DNA of 64,000 nucleotides from Pristionchus mayeri. Its lineage: Eukaryota; Nematoda; Chromadorea; Rhabditida; Neodiplogasteridae. This document shows positions 33,676 through 44,540 of this stretch, one piece after another. The position numbers and the translations under genes are program-made. The notes under the pieces are model-generated. The model was not told where the DNA came from. It saw only the letters and a list, made by a program, of their open reading frames with translations, and ran no database searches. Positions within the stretch are counted from its first letter, which is position 1. Every line of letters starts with the position of its first letter. The stretch covers positions 8,056,689 through 8,120,688 of the forward strand of contig BTRK01000002.1 of the NCBI GenBank assembly GCA_036245805.1, given 5' to 3'.

Positions 33676-35784
33676 TCATTCGCACTGAATCTTCTGCGAT
33701 CCGAGAATCGCCTTGCCGGTTGGGTCGCTCTTGTTAGAGAAGATAATGACTGAATTATATTATTTTTTAAAATTTATTTGCATAGGTTTATGCTAGAGAA
33801 AAGTTGGCGAATGATGAGATAAACACAAGTATGATGACTCAAATACACTATGGCTTGGCCAGAAGTGACTCTTTTTACTGCTTGCTTTCACTTCCGCCAG
33901 ACGAAAGGTCAACAGGTGCAGCTACGTCAAGCGATTTTAGAGTCATTAAGACGCTAAATACTCCAGGTGGTTTAGTTCGGCGAGGTCGACTAATTATTTC
34001 CAAGTCATCCCTAAAACTTACTGTCCGCAAAGGCGGATGCGCGCAGCGGAACAGCTGCCAACTCTTCAAGAAATGCGGACTCCGGCAGGCCCCAAAACTG
34101 AAATAATGCAACACTAGATACAGTTTCTGCATCGTTTTTTTCCAGTGTTATGATGAATCATTCGAATCTGGGGTTGTGCAAACAATTTTCCGATCTCTTC
34201 ATTCCGCGTACTCTCTCGCACTGTCTGACCGGCGAGAGAGTCTGTAGAATGAAGAGACCATGGTTTCATTTCTCGAACTCTAATTCGAATAAAAAACCAG
34301 AAGTTATAGCTGACGTGTGCGACGATGTATCCAGCTCGCTCTTTTGCAATGCCCGCTCCTTCTTCGTACGCCATTCCATGATCGTCGATCACAGCCGCAA
34401 GATCTGCAAATGACAGCGCTGCAATTCGTATTGATTTTCTCATTATCTCTAATTCAATCTCACTTGTAACTGATGACTATATTACCTTTGTTATCTAGAT
34501 ATGACATCGTAATTATCATGCTTCTAATTTTCCCTGTAACATCTATTTGATATCTCCTGCTTTGTCGCATGATAAATAAGCACAGTGCGAAATCCGGCCA
34601 AGCATCTCTTCACTATACTGAACCAATCGAGTTTCACCCTGAGAATGTCAGCAGATCTTCCCCTTTGCAATCGTGTATTAGTCTAGAGCGTTACAATGCG
34701 TCAAGTCCATAATGAGCTCCTAGTCCTTGAAATACAGTCAAAAACACAAACTTACCGTCGAATTTAGTAAAGTTGAAATCTTTAATTCCTCCCATCAACG
34801 AGCGATCGTCCTATTAAACGTACTTTTCTGTTTTGATGAATTCGAAGCGAACTACATTGATTGGCGCGGTGCTTTTGTCCAATTATCGTTGCCCAGTTGT
34901 CGCACTCCCTTTGCACTCACCGAACAATCGTCTGACTCTCTTCATTTTGCACGCTCTCTCGCCGGTCAGAGAGACGAGAGAGCGTGCAAACTGAAGAGAG
35001 TCAGACGATTGCTCCACTCACCATAAAGTAGCGATCGAATTCCAGAACCTTCGGGAAAGCTGTGCAGAGCGCCTTGGATGCGTTGGCAATAATGCTGGGC
35101 ACTCTGCAGTCATGATTGTACATGTTGAAGATCCCCAGCAGCACATAGCGAGCAAACAACATTAATAGAAAATGTCACACACACAACAATAGACGATAAC
35201 AAACAACAAACGAACAGCAATAGAAAACGCGCACTTCGCGTTGTCTTCTTCTTCATTGTAATAGAAATTGATGAGGCGAAGCTCCGTGCTTTCAGAGAAC
35301 GCCATAGCCAGACTGAGTGAGCCCTTAGCACGGTCTGGAAATTAGGGTTGACTTTTTCTATTTTTTGCTAAATCAGAGGAGGAATGCGATATCGCAATCT
35401 AACATAGATTTGCACTGGGAATACCATCTTAGGTACTTAGTTAATGGTGAACAACTCACATTTCTCCATTATACGGTCGAAGGCAGCTCTCAGATCGTGG
35501 CGATCTTGCGTCATCTGATATGCAATTCCGCTTTAGGTTGTAGAATTCGAACCGGATGACTGACTCTTCATTGCAGTTTCTACCTCTAGTGGTGACTCGC
35601 CACTGTCGAGGTATAATGAGGGGACCGTGGTATCGTTTCTCGAACTCTATAGCGACGCAAAAGAAGATACCTTCGTGCTGTTAAGCTGCAAAGCCAGGTA
35701 GGCATTGGGCCAAGAGGAAGCGACAACTGCTGCATATAAGCAGTAGCAGAGCATATACAGCAGTACGTTTCCGCCACTCCTCAT
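33676..35784 (-). CDS. Secreted protein of unrecognised family, paralogue 2 (214 aa)
   Basis: Eight exons on the minus strand: 35671-35784, 35460-35514, 35235-35334, 35022-35103, 34756-34810, 34315-34403, 34022-34097, 33676-33749. A hydrophobic signal (VLLYMLCYCLYAAVVA) is followed by SSWPNAYLALQLNST. Shared motifs with paralogue 1 are LRLINFYYNEEED, VPSIIANASKALCTAFPKVL, RSLMGGIKDFN, LAAVIDDHGMAYEEGAGI, VPLRASAFAD and a C-terminal GSQKIQCE. Intron positions and phases are identical to those of paralogue 1. No enzymatic motif is visible. Introns carry family 1 MITEs at 34191-34290 and 34921-35014, the latter starting 8 bases from the exon 4 donor. Confidence 0.78.
34191..34290. mobile_element. 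Family 1 MITE in intron 6 of secreted paralogue 2
   Basis: ATCTCTTCATTCCGCGTACTCTCTCG ... CGAGAGAGTCTGTAGAATGAAGAGACC then TTTCTCGAACTC. Confidence 0.75.
34921..35014. mobile_element. Family 1 MITE next to exon 4 donor of secreted paralogue 2
   Basis: CGTCTGACTCTCTTCATTTTGCACGC ... GCGTGCAAACTGAAGAGAGTCAGACG: near-perfect palindrome, starting a few bases after the donor at 35021-35020 on the gene strand. Confidence 0.85.
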
Positions 35785-36699
35785 TCTGGATACGATATAT
35801 TTTAGACGGTATAGGCTACTGTAGGGTTGTCGAACAAAACCGATATATTTTTATTCTATCGGGAAATAAGAGAAGGAGGGAGAAATTAAGAAAGCGGAGC
35901 AAAAGTTAGGAGGATGTAAGAGATGATTGGAAGGGAAAATAGGTATCTGCAAAAAGTGCGAAAGGAGAGACCAGGCGAGGTTGATAATTAATTACCGCTA
36001 GATAGAAGATGTAACAGCAGGCGTGCTTTCTCCTTGAGATGGGATCATCGTCGCTAGCAAAATGAAATTTTTAAGAAGGAAAAGTGGGAAATCGGGGGGA
36101 ATCCAAATCATCAACATTTTGAAATTAGTGATGCGTGTGTGAGATGCTTGATGAGTTCGCTGAAAAAAATAGCACGACAAATAGGTTTGGAAATTCGGAC
36201 CATTGCCTTTTCATGACTCTTTCTAACAATCTCGAATGGATAAAATGAAAAGTGTTATCGATCCAAACTCTATGATAAGCTAGTCAAATATTTTATTCAC
36301 TCCCCCAATTCCAATCCCCCAATTGCTTTTGTTGTGAAAAATTTTAAAACAGTTTCACTCCCACATTTTCTTTCACTCCACTCACGATCGGCAGTGCACT
36401 GACAAGGCGAGAGCGACGATACGAGGTTCTTCCACCGTGAGGCTGTTAGATGTATGCGACCAAGGACCGAAATATCACCACTTTATCTTAGGAAGCAATC
36501 CTTTCCTACCGATCAATATGGTATATATATCTATCATACGCCAACGCAAGCAGTCAGGCATATACGGTAATATTAAATGAACTCATGCCTTACTCATTAT
36601 TTCTTATAATTAAGGAGTTCGTAGAGCACGCATTCAAGCACATAGGTCATTTGTAATAACACGTACATGGGAAAATAAACACAGTATCTGTGGGAACGT

Positions 36700-36920
36700 G
36701 ACATATAGGAGAGGAAGTTTGCAGTATTTCAAAATCAGGATTCCATACTTGGCGAGCATATTTCTTGTGAGCACAATCAACGTTTTGGATAATATTTATA
36801 TAATTGTTTATTTTTGAGGGCACTAATTTCGAAATGTTGCATTCGTGTAGTATACAGGTCGTCATAGTAAAAATTGATCAGTCGGAGGTCCATGTTAATA
36901 GCAGGAACGAAATTCATCTC
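36700..36920 (-). pseudogene. Remnant of a third secreted paralogue
   Basis: On the minus strand 36852-36920 reads MNFVPAINMDLRLINFYYDD, matching the RLINFYY exon of the two tandem paralogues. About 36706-36780 reads HKKYARQVWNPDFEIL, matching their AHKLCYSFPRQL exon. No signal-peptide exon or the remaining exons could be found, and the frame between them is interrupted. Confidence 0.55.
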
Positions 36921-37082
36921 ACCTCTGATCATATTGACGTCTGAGGTTTAGACATTATTACTCAAATCAACGATTCAATGATGCTCACATTTGGTTCTCA
37001 AAACAAGATCGTTTTTTTTAGATTGAGCGCGCCTTGTTGCGAGTCCAACTGAAATATCCATGCTTAACATCTTTGTTGTCTA

Positions 37083-37130
37083 CAGGGTGCGCCATAATTA
37101 CCCGGACTGATGTTTTCATACTGTTCCCTA
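37083..37130 (+). mobile_element. Solitary terminal repeat of mariner-like element
   Basis: CAGGGTGCGCCATAATTACC preceded by TA is nearly the same as the ends of the element at 7871-9185. No matching right end was found within 2 kb and no transposase is readable, so this is a truncated copy. Confidence 0.6.
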
Positions 37131-37468
37131 GGAGAAGCCACATAGTCTCAGCTGCAAATTTTTAGTCACAGTGTCTTTACCACATCACATTGTTCATATT
37201 TGGGTGTTTAGTGAGACAAGGGTGTTCCATTGACATATTGATTGTACATTGGAATATTTATCGTACGAAACAGATTGAGAGGGTAGAAAAAAAGGAAAGT
37301 GCGGAATACATCACGTCAATAAATATGCCAAGGAAGTTAGTTCTCCATAGAAAGAAAGACAAAAGTTCCCTTTCAGAACTTCTGCAGCCGTTTCCATTCT
37401 TCTACGCAATAACACAAACATCGCAATAAATACATGTATCAATCATACATATAAGAATATGTCTACTT

Positions 37469-38521
37469 TCAGTCGGTGCAGCAGATGTTCGTTCTGTCAG
37501 ATCCAATCCAATCAACAAGTTTTCTATATTTTCCGAGTATATATACACGCCACTCTCCATTCAAGCAGAAAAGGCTGCTCGTTTTAGTGAGATGCACGCC
37601 TACGAAAGAAGGATCCTGCAAGAATAAGTTTGAAATGAGAATATGATAATTGTATACCGCTAGAATTCGTATTTTGAAGACATTGCATTGGAATATTGGA
37701 ATAGAGAGTTAGTAATATAGAAAAATGAAAACAATTACAAAAACATGAAATATTTTATTACTGAGACTAGCAAGCAAATGTTAACAAAATACTACCCAAA
37801 CCTCGATCCAAAGCGGGCGGACACCAGCGCATTTGAATTCGTTTCGACTCTCGATTGCTAGAGAGTATCCCCCGGGCGGTGCTTCATTGGGCGCATAAAC
37901 GCGATATCTCTCTTCGAACACCTTCTGTGGCATCACGCCCAATTGAGGGCAGCCTGAAAAGATAAATGATATTTTTGTGGCGAATATCATCATATCGAGA
38001 ATATCATCAATTCAGACTTTTGGCCAAACTTTGTCTTTAGAAAAATTTCAAAACATAGAACGAATACTTTTACCACAATATTTTTAATGTTTTCGGAAAT
38101 TCTGAGAAAAAATTCTATTTAGTGGCCACGGGCCTCATCAGAGCAAAATTAAAAAAAAATAACGGCGAACCTCGTCAAGGAATTTTATAGTATTCAAGAG
38201 ACTATTATGCTAGGTGGTTACTGCTAGGACTCCGAATTCTGACTGCCCAGTGTTCCTAGGGAGTGCTAACAGCGATCTGACGAAATACCGGGACTCACTT
38301 TTCGACTTTGGTGACGTTTTGTCACCTGACGACTGAGGACCAGAAGGCGCTGGTGGTGGCACCTCCTCAGGCGATGGAGAGCCAGGCAGAGAAGGAGATG
38401 GTGGAGGGATCTCATCCGGCGGGCAAGCATCAGGTGGAGCCGGGCGTTGCGGGGAGTTGGGCGCGCATCCGAAGACTAATATGACATATGGAAGGAAGAT
38501 GAGGAAGGGAAAGCGAGGCAT
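37469..38521 (-). CDS. Secreted Pro-rich protein with Cys-containing C-terminal domain, paralogue 1 (173 aa)
   Basis: Three exons: 38299-38521, 37802-37953, 37469-37615 (phases 1 and 0). A signal peptide (MPRFPFLIFLPYVILVFGCA) leads into a Pro/Ser/Glu linker. Exon 2 has CPQLGVMPQKVFEERYRVY, APPGGYSLAIES and FKCAGVRPLWIE. Exon 3 has SLFCLNGEWRVYIL and ends RTNICCTD. The pattern of scattered cysteines with a CxNGEW motif and terminal CC recalls nematode secreted domains such as DUF281, but I do not claim membership. The gene is the intact partner of the interrupted gene at 45890-55018. The upstream region is conserved between the two. Confidence 0.75.
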
Positions 38522-38548
38522 CGATCATCTTTCCCTTACCAGGACACC

Positions 38549-38580
38549 TCCTCTTATAGACAGGAAGACTACGGAACCAT
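38549..38580 (-). promoter_or_regulatory. TATA-type core promoter of secreted Pro-rich paralogue 1
   Basis: Read on the minus strand: GTTCCGTAGTCTTCC then TGTCTATAAGAGGAGG about 30-60 bases before the ATG. The same string (ATTCCGTAGTCTTATTCCTATAAGAGGA) precedes the paralogue's start, so it is conserved when most non-coding sequence is not. Confidence 0.5.
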
Positions 38581-38655
38581 CCTAGTTACCACCCACAAAA
38601 GTCTAGTTCCTAGAGAACTGCTGGCATTTGAGAGATGGCGGTACCTCTCACTTAC

Positions 38656-38711
38656 CCATGATCTCTAGCTCAGCTTCCTTGTCCTGGGCATCTTTCCGAT
38701 CTTTCACATCC
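38656..38711 (-). pseudogene. Orphan exon-like segment (DRKDAQDKEAELEIM)
   Basis: A 56-base segment flanked by TAG acceptor and GG|GTAAGTG donor on the minus strand reads DVKDRKDAQDKEAELEIM. It is the inverted counterpart of 39562-39616. No flanking exons were recognised, so it is probably a fragment of a duplicated gene. Confidence 0.4.
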
Positions 38712-39561
38712 CTACATGATCAATAAAACAGGAAGACATGTGAAGGTGCGGTAATTCGGATGATGGCTGATCATTGGAACAGTGACTTGGATGCCTCAAT
38801 TTTTAGTGTAAACGTTGTTGTAGGAAAGTAAGATAAATTAAGATAACAATTGCTCCCCACTCGCTGTAGGACGGACGTAGTACTAGGCAGTAAAGTGAAC
38901 CTGTATTGACTACCTTCATTGCATGCTCTTTAGTGAATCAAACATGATATTCCCTGCGTAACTTTTTCTGATCCCCAATTACTTGTTTTCCGGTTGTTTC
39001 GTTTTTGTTCGTTCCGGTCGGTTGTTTTTGTTGGAAGAAGAAGACATGGTGCGATGTTTTTAATTTTATTCAGTTTTTTAAAAGCTATATCATCATATTG
39101 AACTAGAAAAGATTGGTAGTCGAAAGATTTGTATTTCTGTGCAGAGACAAAATCCAAATATGAAATGATGGAGGGATGAGAGCGAAGGAGGAAAGTGAAA
39201 GCTGGTCTTTGAAAACAGCTCACTGCTTTCCATGAGCAAGATCAAAACGATAATGAAGAGAATGAGCAAATTAACAGAGAACACAATGAAGAAATTACCT
39301 CACTCATGGATGAATTATGCCTTCTGATAATATCATTATTTCAGAATAAGGCTCCTCAGCCACCTCCTAGGTCGTTTTTTTTCAAATTTTTCTTCTAAAT
39401 TCTTAACATCCAAATAAAGAAATTTTTTTCAAGCGATGTAAATATCCCAAAATATCGAAAACGACTCAATTCTCATCAGTCAGTTCTCAAATTTCTGAAG
39501 CGGCCAGAACTAAGGTAGGATCAAAATCGATGTTCCAATGATCATTTTTTTGCTCACGTAG

Positions 39562-39616
39562 ACAGGAAAAGACCGAAAAGTTGCCCAGCACAAGGAAGAG
39601 GATCTAGAGATCGTGG
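39562..39616 (+). pseudogene. Orphan exon-like segment, inverted counterpart
   Basis: GTAG acceptor, then a frame reading GKDRKVAQHKEEDLEIV, then GG|GTGAGTG donor. The similarity to 38656-38711 continues into the intron side (TGAGAGGYACC ... TGCCAGCAG), so this is a small inverted duplication. Confidence 0.4.
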
Positions 39617-40643
39617 GTGAGTGAGAGGCACCACAATCTCTAAAATGCCAGCAGCTCTTTAAAGGAATCCTGTAGTCGGAAAGTTTTATTTTTAAACATT
39701 TATGTAATTTTGAATATTGCTAGTTATCATTTATTCAAAACATATGTATAAACTTTTAAAAATATTAAAAATAAGTATCGTATTGAAAATACAGCTTGAA
39801 AATAACAAATTTAAAAAACTGTTCGTGTAGTACATTGTGAGGTAGTACTGTAGTTTGGTGAGTAATATGCGGTCATTTCTGTAAAAGTTTTTGGTTTGCG
39901 GCGCCCTTCGCCTTCGGCGTTTTCCTCGTTTTTATGTGTTTTATGTTCAACGTACTTGAGCAGAACAACTCTAACTACTCGTCACGCTTTGAATTGCACA
40001 TGGAATACGTGGTTTTTTACCAAGAGTGAAGCAAAACGCTTGCTCAATTTCACTGGCGTTATCTTGCCGTGTCGCTCTAGCAATGCGTTTTCTTTCTCTC
40101 AACCCGCGTTTATTGTCGAGTTAATCACTCTCCACTTATTCGCATTATTCCAGCGGTTCACGGTCGGTCCATCCGTCCTCGGCGAAGTAGAAGGTAGCTG
40201 CAGGGAGAATGATCGTCAAGGAATAGTTAGTTTTCCTCCCTTGTGTCGTTATTTATATAATTATTTTGTTTTATTTGGGTACGTTCCCCATCTGATATGT
40301 GTTTATTAGGTCCCTGCAGCATCATATGGCCACCTTTTTGGTTACGGTCCTTTAAAAAATATATAAAGTATGAGCTATGGTCTGATAGCGAGTACCCGGA
40401 ATACTTAGATGTTTGATTAGCCACATAGTGGTCCTAAGTCAATCGATAGTATAGGAGTGAAGAGAGGAGGGAAGGATGGAGGACACTGATCTACCCCTCC
40501 CCAGTCCCTCTCCCTCCTCTCTCGGGAGCACTTACTCTAAAGTGCTTCCCTTCCATCGGCGCGCGTCTCTGAATTAATTCTTTGCGTCAATTCAATTCCG
40601 GTTCTCGTATTTGCGTACTATTGAACTCGTGCTGGCGCTGCTC

Positions 40644-42445
40644 ATGGCCGCAGCCCTCTACCGACCGCTCCCCGGCAAGGTACGTTAGATTCAGATTAGG
40701 ATCATTGCAAAGTGTTTTTATTTTATTTTAAATATGCACGATGCCCGAAGATAGTTTCCCACAACCTTACAAGAATGATATTTGACGTATACATTGCGAT
40801 TACTAGTTTATATTTAATTATTAAATTCGAAAATATGCTCGTAGGATCAACATGTTTGTCGTTATATTAATGTTAAACATTTAAAATTAATTTTTAATTA
40901 TTAAAAACACAGGCGTACAACTTCTCGAAGGAGGAGCTGGCGAAGCGGGAGGTCGTCTACATCGACATCGCCAACGATGAGGAGTTCCCGGAGGCGGCCG
41001 ACGGTAAGTAGGCTCTAATTTTAATCGCGGGATTCGCTATACCATTTCCTTGAAGCTGAAAAGTAGCTAGCCTTATTTTTTGATGAAACTTGTGCCAGAA
41101 AAAAAAGAAAGCCCGGAGCCGAGAAGGTCGAGGGTAACTAGATAACTAGCCAGCGGCCGGTCTGTTTGTCGAAGCTGCGCATATTGGATCTACTTTTGAT
41201 ACTCAGATCGGCCTAGTGAATTTGCATTTTTTGATTGTGATGGTCCCTTATGAATTCTACAAGTTGTCAAGGCAATTTGTGATTCTCAAGAAGATCCAAA
41301 ATGTTTATAATTAAATTAATTATTTAAATATCGAATGTCAGGTGATGTGAGCGTACAAGCTTGTGTCGGTCCACTTCAAGTAGTTCGGTTTCCAGCAGAT
41401 GGCCGAGAGCTTCTCCCACAAGCAGTACCCCGACTGTTCTCGAAGTTCCACCGCGAGGTTCGCGTTTCTGACGGTTCATTTATGAGGTTTCGATGAAGCA
41501 TGAAAGTGGTGGGACGATCGATCACTTTGCGAAGGACACGTGACATTTTCGAATATTGATTTACGATTATACCCCCTTTACGTCTTTGTCTTGTTAATGT
41601 ACATTCATCATCCATTCACGGCTGATCGCTCTGGAAAAGGGGATGGACGAATTGCACAAATTGTTGGTGTTCTGCTGGATGGACGACTGGATCGTCTTAC
41701 GATAGCGGACATCCGCGCGCTCGAGGAAAAGGCGCGTTTATATTTTTGCCTTATTTAATTTAATGCTGATACTCCGGTTTTTCAGCGCAGGAAGCGCGCC
41801 ACTTTTGCGAAGCGGCGCGGCCACGCACTCCTCGTATCACATACTCTCTCGTCCTGGATACTCGGAGAGAAAGAGTGTGCAAACGAGGAGTGCGTGGCCG
41901 CGCAGCTTCGCAAAAGTGGCGCGCATCCTGCGCTGAAAAACCGGAGTAGAATATGTAATTTTAGCGGCGGAATCAAACTGGAAATTAAAAACAGTCAATT
42001 TACTGTTCCATGACATCTACAAGCAGTTTCCGGCTTGGTTATTTACCGTATATTGCAGAGTGCCCGGTAGCCACAGCTACATCACTGCTCGCACCTTCAC
42101 GCACCACGCGCAACTGCGAACACCGCTGAAGCTGCGAAGCGAGGTGGGTCTCGAATCGGATCAGTTTTCGGTAGCAAACCATCTCGTCTTACCGTAATAT
42201 CGATTCAGATGGCTAGCGAGAAGCCGCAGAAGGAATCTCATCTCATCGCCGCAGATCTCTACAGACCACTCCCCGACAAGGTACGGTAGGTGCAGAGATG
42301 GAGCATTGCAAAGTTTTTATTTGGGATCTGCACGTTGTGAAAAGGAAGAAAAAGGGGATAAATATTATCCCTTCAGATGACTAAGTCAATGATCGACAAG
42401 GTGTCGATGCACATCATCGAGCCCGTGCTTCGGACCTCCTGCTAA
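40644..42445 (+). CDS. Unrecognised gene with internally duplicated start module
   Basis: Proposed exons: 40644-40679, 40913-41003, 41396-41486, 42059-42143, 42209-42280, 42377-42445. Frames join in phase (0, 1, 2, 0, 0). Peptides include MAAALYRPLPGK, EELAKREVVYIDIANDEEF, DGRELLPQAVPRLFSKFHRE, GSHSYITARTFTHHAQLRTP, then MASEKPQKESHLIAADLYRP and a last exon MTKSMIDKVSMHIIEPVLR. The donor of exon 3 was chosen at 41487 (GTTTCG) because only it keeps phase with exon 4. Exon 5 and its intron resemble exon 1 and its intron, so exons 5-6 may instead be a second gene starting at 42209, right after an ATTCAG acceptor. I do not recognise a family. Confidence 0.5.
41771..41947. repeat. Long near-perfect hairpin
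   Basis: ACTCCGGTTTTTCAGCGCAG ... and its complement ending CTGCGCTGAAAAACCGGAGT enclose nested arms CGCCACTTTTGCGAAGC and CACGCACTCCTCGT, with a core like family 1 MITEs (CTCTCTCG ... CGGAGAGAAAGAGTG). It lies in intron 3 of the unrecognised gene. Confidence 0.85.
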
Positions 42446-42878
42446 TATCCGGCGAGGGCACTTTCCTAGAAGCTTACCAAACCCCGCCCCATTCCATTCC
42501 TTTCTTATGGGCATCTGCTGACACTTAGGTTTGGTAAACTACTGCTGAAGTTTAGGTACTCGGCCACGCCTCTAAAGGGGGAGAGGGAGGGAGGGAAGAG
42601 GGTGTGGGTCTCTGTAGGCTTCTAGGAATCATAGGTGGGCAGTGGATGAAGCTTATAAATGAATACTGGAGGGGTCGAAGGTCAAAATTCGGGGAAGGGG
42701 CGGTGATCCAATGTATTTTCCGGTTGTGTTAGAGTTCAAAATCGGTGGAGTCTTGAAGCTGGCTTTGATGGTGCCCACCTATGTTAGGAACGTTCCTCGG
42801 TGAGCTAGGATTGCGACCCGGGGAACTCATCTGCCTTCCCCACGGAACTACTGTAGTAAACCGGATTCTCGATTGCAG

Positions 42879-43158
42879 TCGCGACTGTACCCGAACGCCT
42901 ACTGCATGATGTACTGGACGCGCTGGACGCTGACCGCATTGGGTCGACCGATCGGGCCGATGTTCGACTGGAACCAGCATCTGCTCATGGACACGACCCA
43001 CTGGGACGGCGTCAAGGTAGGTCATGAATGAACTGGTTAACGATTGGCTACAATACGCCATATTTATCTATCGACATCAGGTCTTCCCCGGCGGTCTGGA
43101 GGACTGCGAGAAGGTGCTCGAGTACGTGATCGACAATGGCCCGATAGTATTTGTTTGA
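42879..43158 (+). CDS. Two coding exons of an unrecognised gene
   Basis: 42879-43016 (after TTGCAG, before GTAGGT) reads SRLYPNAYCMMYWTRWTLTA then GPMFDWNQHLLMDTTHWDG. 43081-43158 (after ATCAG) reads VFPGGLEDCEKVLEYVIDNG and then a stop, or splices at GTATTT (43147). Composition and splice sites look genuine. They could be the 3' end of the gene at 40644 through an alternative to its exon 6, or a separate gene whose start I cannot see. Trp/Tyr/Met-rich; no known motif. Confidence 0.5.
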
Positions 43159-43298
43159 AATGTAATCAATGTTTCACTGTTTTGTAGTTTGATTTTTCTC
43201 CATCGTTAAAGTTTCGTGTTTTCATAATTGAATAAAAGTTTCGAATGATATTGTTGTGCGTACTCCAGATATTCCCGACTGAGTCGATGGGAAAAGTA

Positions 43299-44540
43299 TT
43301 GGGGTGTCCGGAAAGTTCGTATAATTTTTTGTTTTTATTTTTTATTCAATGCTTTACAATTCTCAGTGACCAATGTATGCCCCCTTCTTTCTCACTACCT
43401 CCCTCCAGCGATGGGGCAGGGTCTCGATTCCTCTCTTCCAGAATGCGGGTTTCTTCGAGACCGCCCAGTTCACGAAAGCCCTCACAACTTCATCTCGGTT
43501 CTTGAACTTCTTTCCTTTTCAGAAGTCAGAGAGAGAGCGGAAGCAGTGGTAGTCGCATGGGGAGAGATCCGGGGAATACGGTGGATGGGGAATCCTCTCG
43601 ATCTTCAGCTCGTCCATTTTCTTCTGGGTCATCTTCGCTCGATGTGGGCGAGCATTGTCCATCAGAAGAAGAATTTTGCCCTGGTTCAGGAGTCTGGGAG
43701 GGACTCTGATCGCGACATCTTGCAGTTGTTCAGAGAAGAGGTCGGCATTGATGCTGGTGCTAGGGGCGAGGATCTCCCAGTAGATGGGACCGAGCACTGA
43801 GAAGAAGAAGCAGAGGAGTTCCTTCTTTCCGTGCTCTTCCTTCTTCGGGACGGGCGTGGGCTTCTCATCTGCATCCACCCATTGCACTCTCCTCACAGGG
43901 TTATCGTACGTGATCCACTTCTCATCTGTAGCGATGATGGATTTGGCCCATCGAAGATTGGATCTACGATGGAGTAATTCCCGACAGACTTGAACACGAT
44001 TTTTCAGCTGTTCGGGGGAGAGGTCAGGGGGAATCACTTGTTGGAGTTTCGGCTTCTTCCCAGATCGATGGAGGATATCGGACACCGTTGATCTGGGAGT
44101 ACCAGTATCCTTCTTCAACTAACGCACACTGGCCATGGGCTTGCGCTTCAGTGTGCGGAGAACGAGAGGCTGATCGAGGGAGGGAGGGCGTCCAGAGCGG
44201 GGTTGATCATCGAGACCAAACTCCCCTTTCTTGAAGCGGGAGAACCACTTATAGCAGAAGGGTATGGAGGGGGCGTCTGCTCCTTCCGACTGGGCCAGGA
44301 CAGAATGGGCCTCCTTCACGGATCGGCCAAGACGGTAGTAATGAAGTAAAACTGCTCGGAGGTAGAGATGGGAGTCCATCACAAGAATCAATGTAGCAAC
44401 TAGGAGACTGATTAAATCCTCTCACTACTCAACGTCAGAATGATGCAATACATTGTTGACAAACAGATTGCGCAATCACTGCATTTGATCGCGAACTGAC
44501 TTTTTTCCGAAGCATTATACAAACTTTCCGGACACCCCAA
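43299..44540 (-). mobile_element. mariner transposon, nearly intact ends, transposase with two stops
   Basis: 1242 bases with terminal repeats TTGGGGTGTCCGGAAAGTT and complement, flanked by TA at 43297-43298 and 44541-44542. The minus strand codes a full-length mariner-type transposase frame (about 44391 down to 43363). It has an N-terminal helix-turn-helix region (HYYRLGRSVKEAH ... WFSRFKKGEFGLDDQPRSGR) and the catalytic triad motifs ATDEKW, LLMDNARPH and SPDLSPCDYH, the DD34D arrangement. In-frame nonsense codons at 44119-44121 (TAG) and 43519-43521 (TGA) break it; no frameshift was seen. It is therefore recently inactivated. Confidence 0.9.

Larger units (their letters stand above)
35785..37468. 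other. Intergenic region with gene remnant and transposon end
   Basis: Apart from the paralogue remnant at 36700-36920 and the mariner-like end at 37083, this holds A/T-rich sequence without recognised genes. Confidence 0.4.
38522..40643. other. Intergenic region with two orphan exon-like copies
   Basis: 2.1 kb. Holds the promoter above, the inverted exon-like pair at 38656-38711 and 39562-39616, and A/T-rich sequence. No complete gene could be assembled. Confidence 0.4.

Noticed and set aside
41638..41733. Exon-like stretch (IAQIVGVLLDGRLDRLTIAD) in intron 3 of the unrecognised gene
   Set aside because: Looks protein-like, but no acceptor gives a compatible phase and exons 3 and 4 already join in frame without it. 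Left as a possible alternative exon.
43366..43800. 144-codon plus-strand frame
   Set aside because: Antisense shadow of the mariner transposase.
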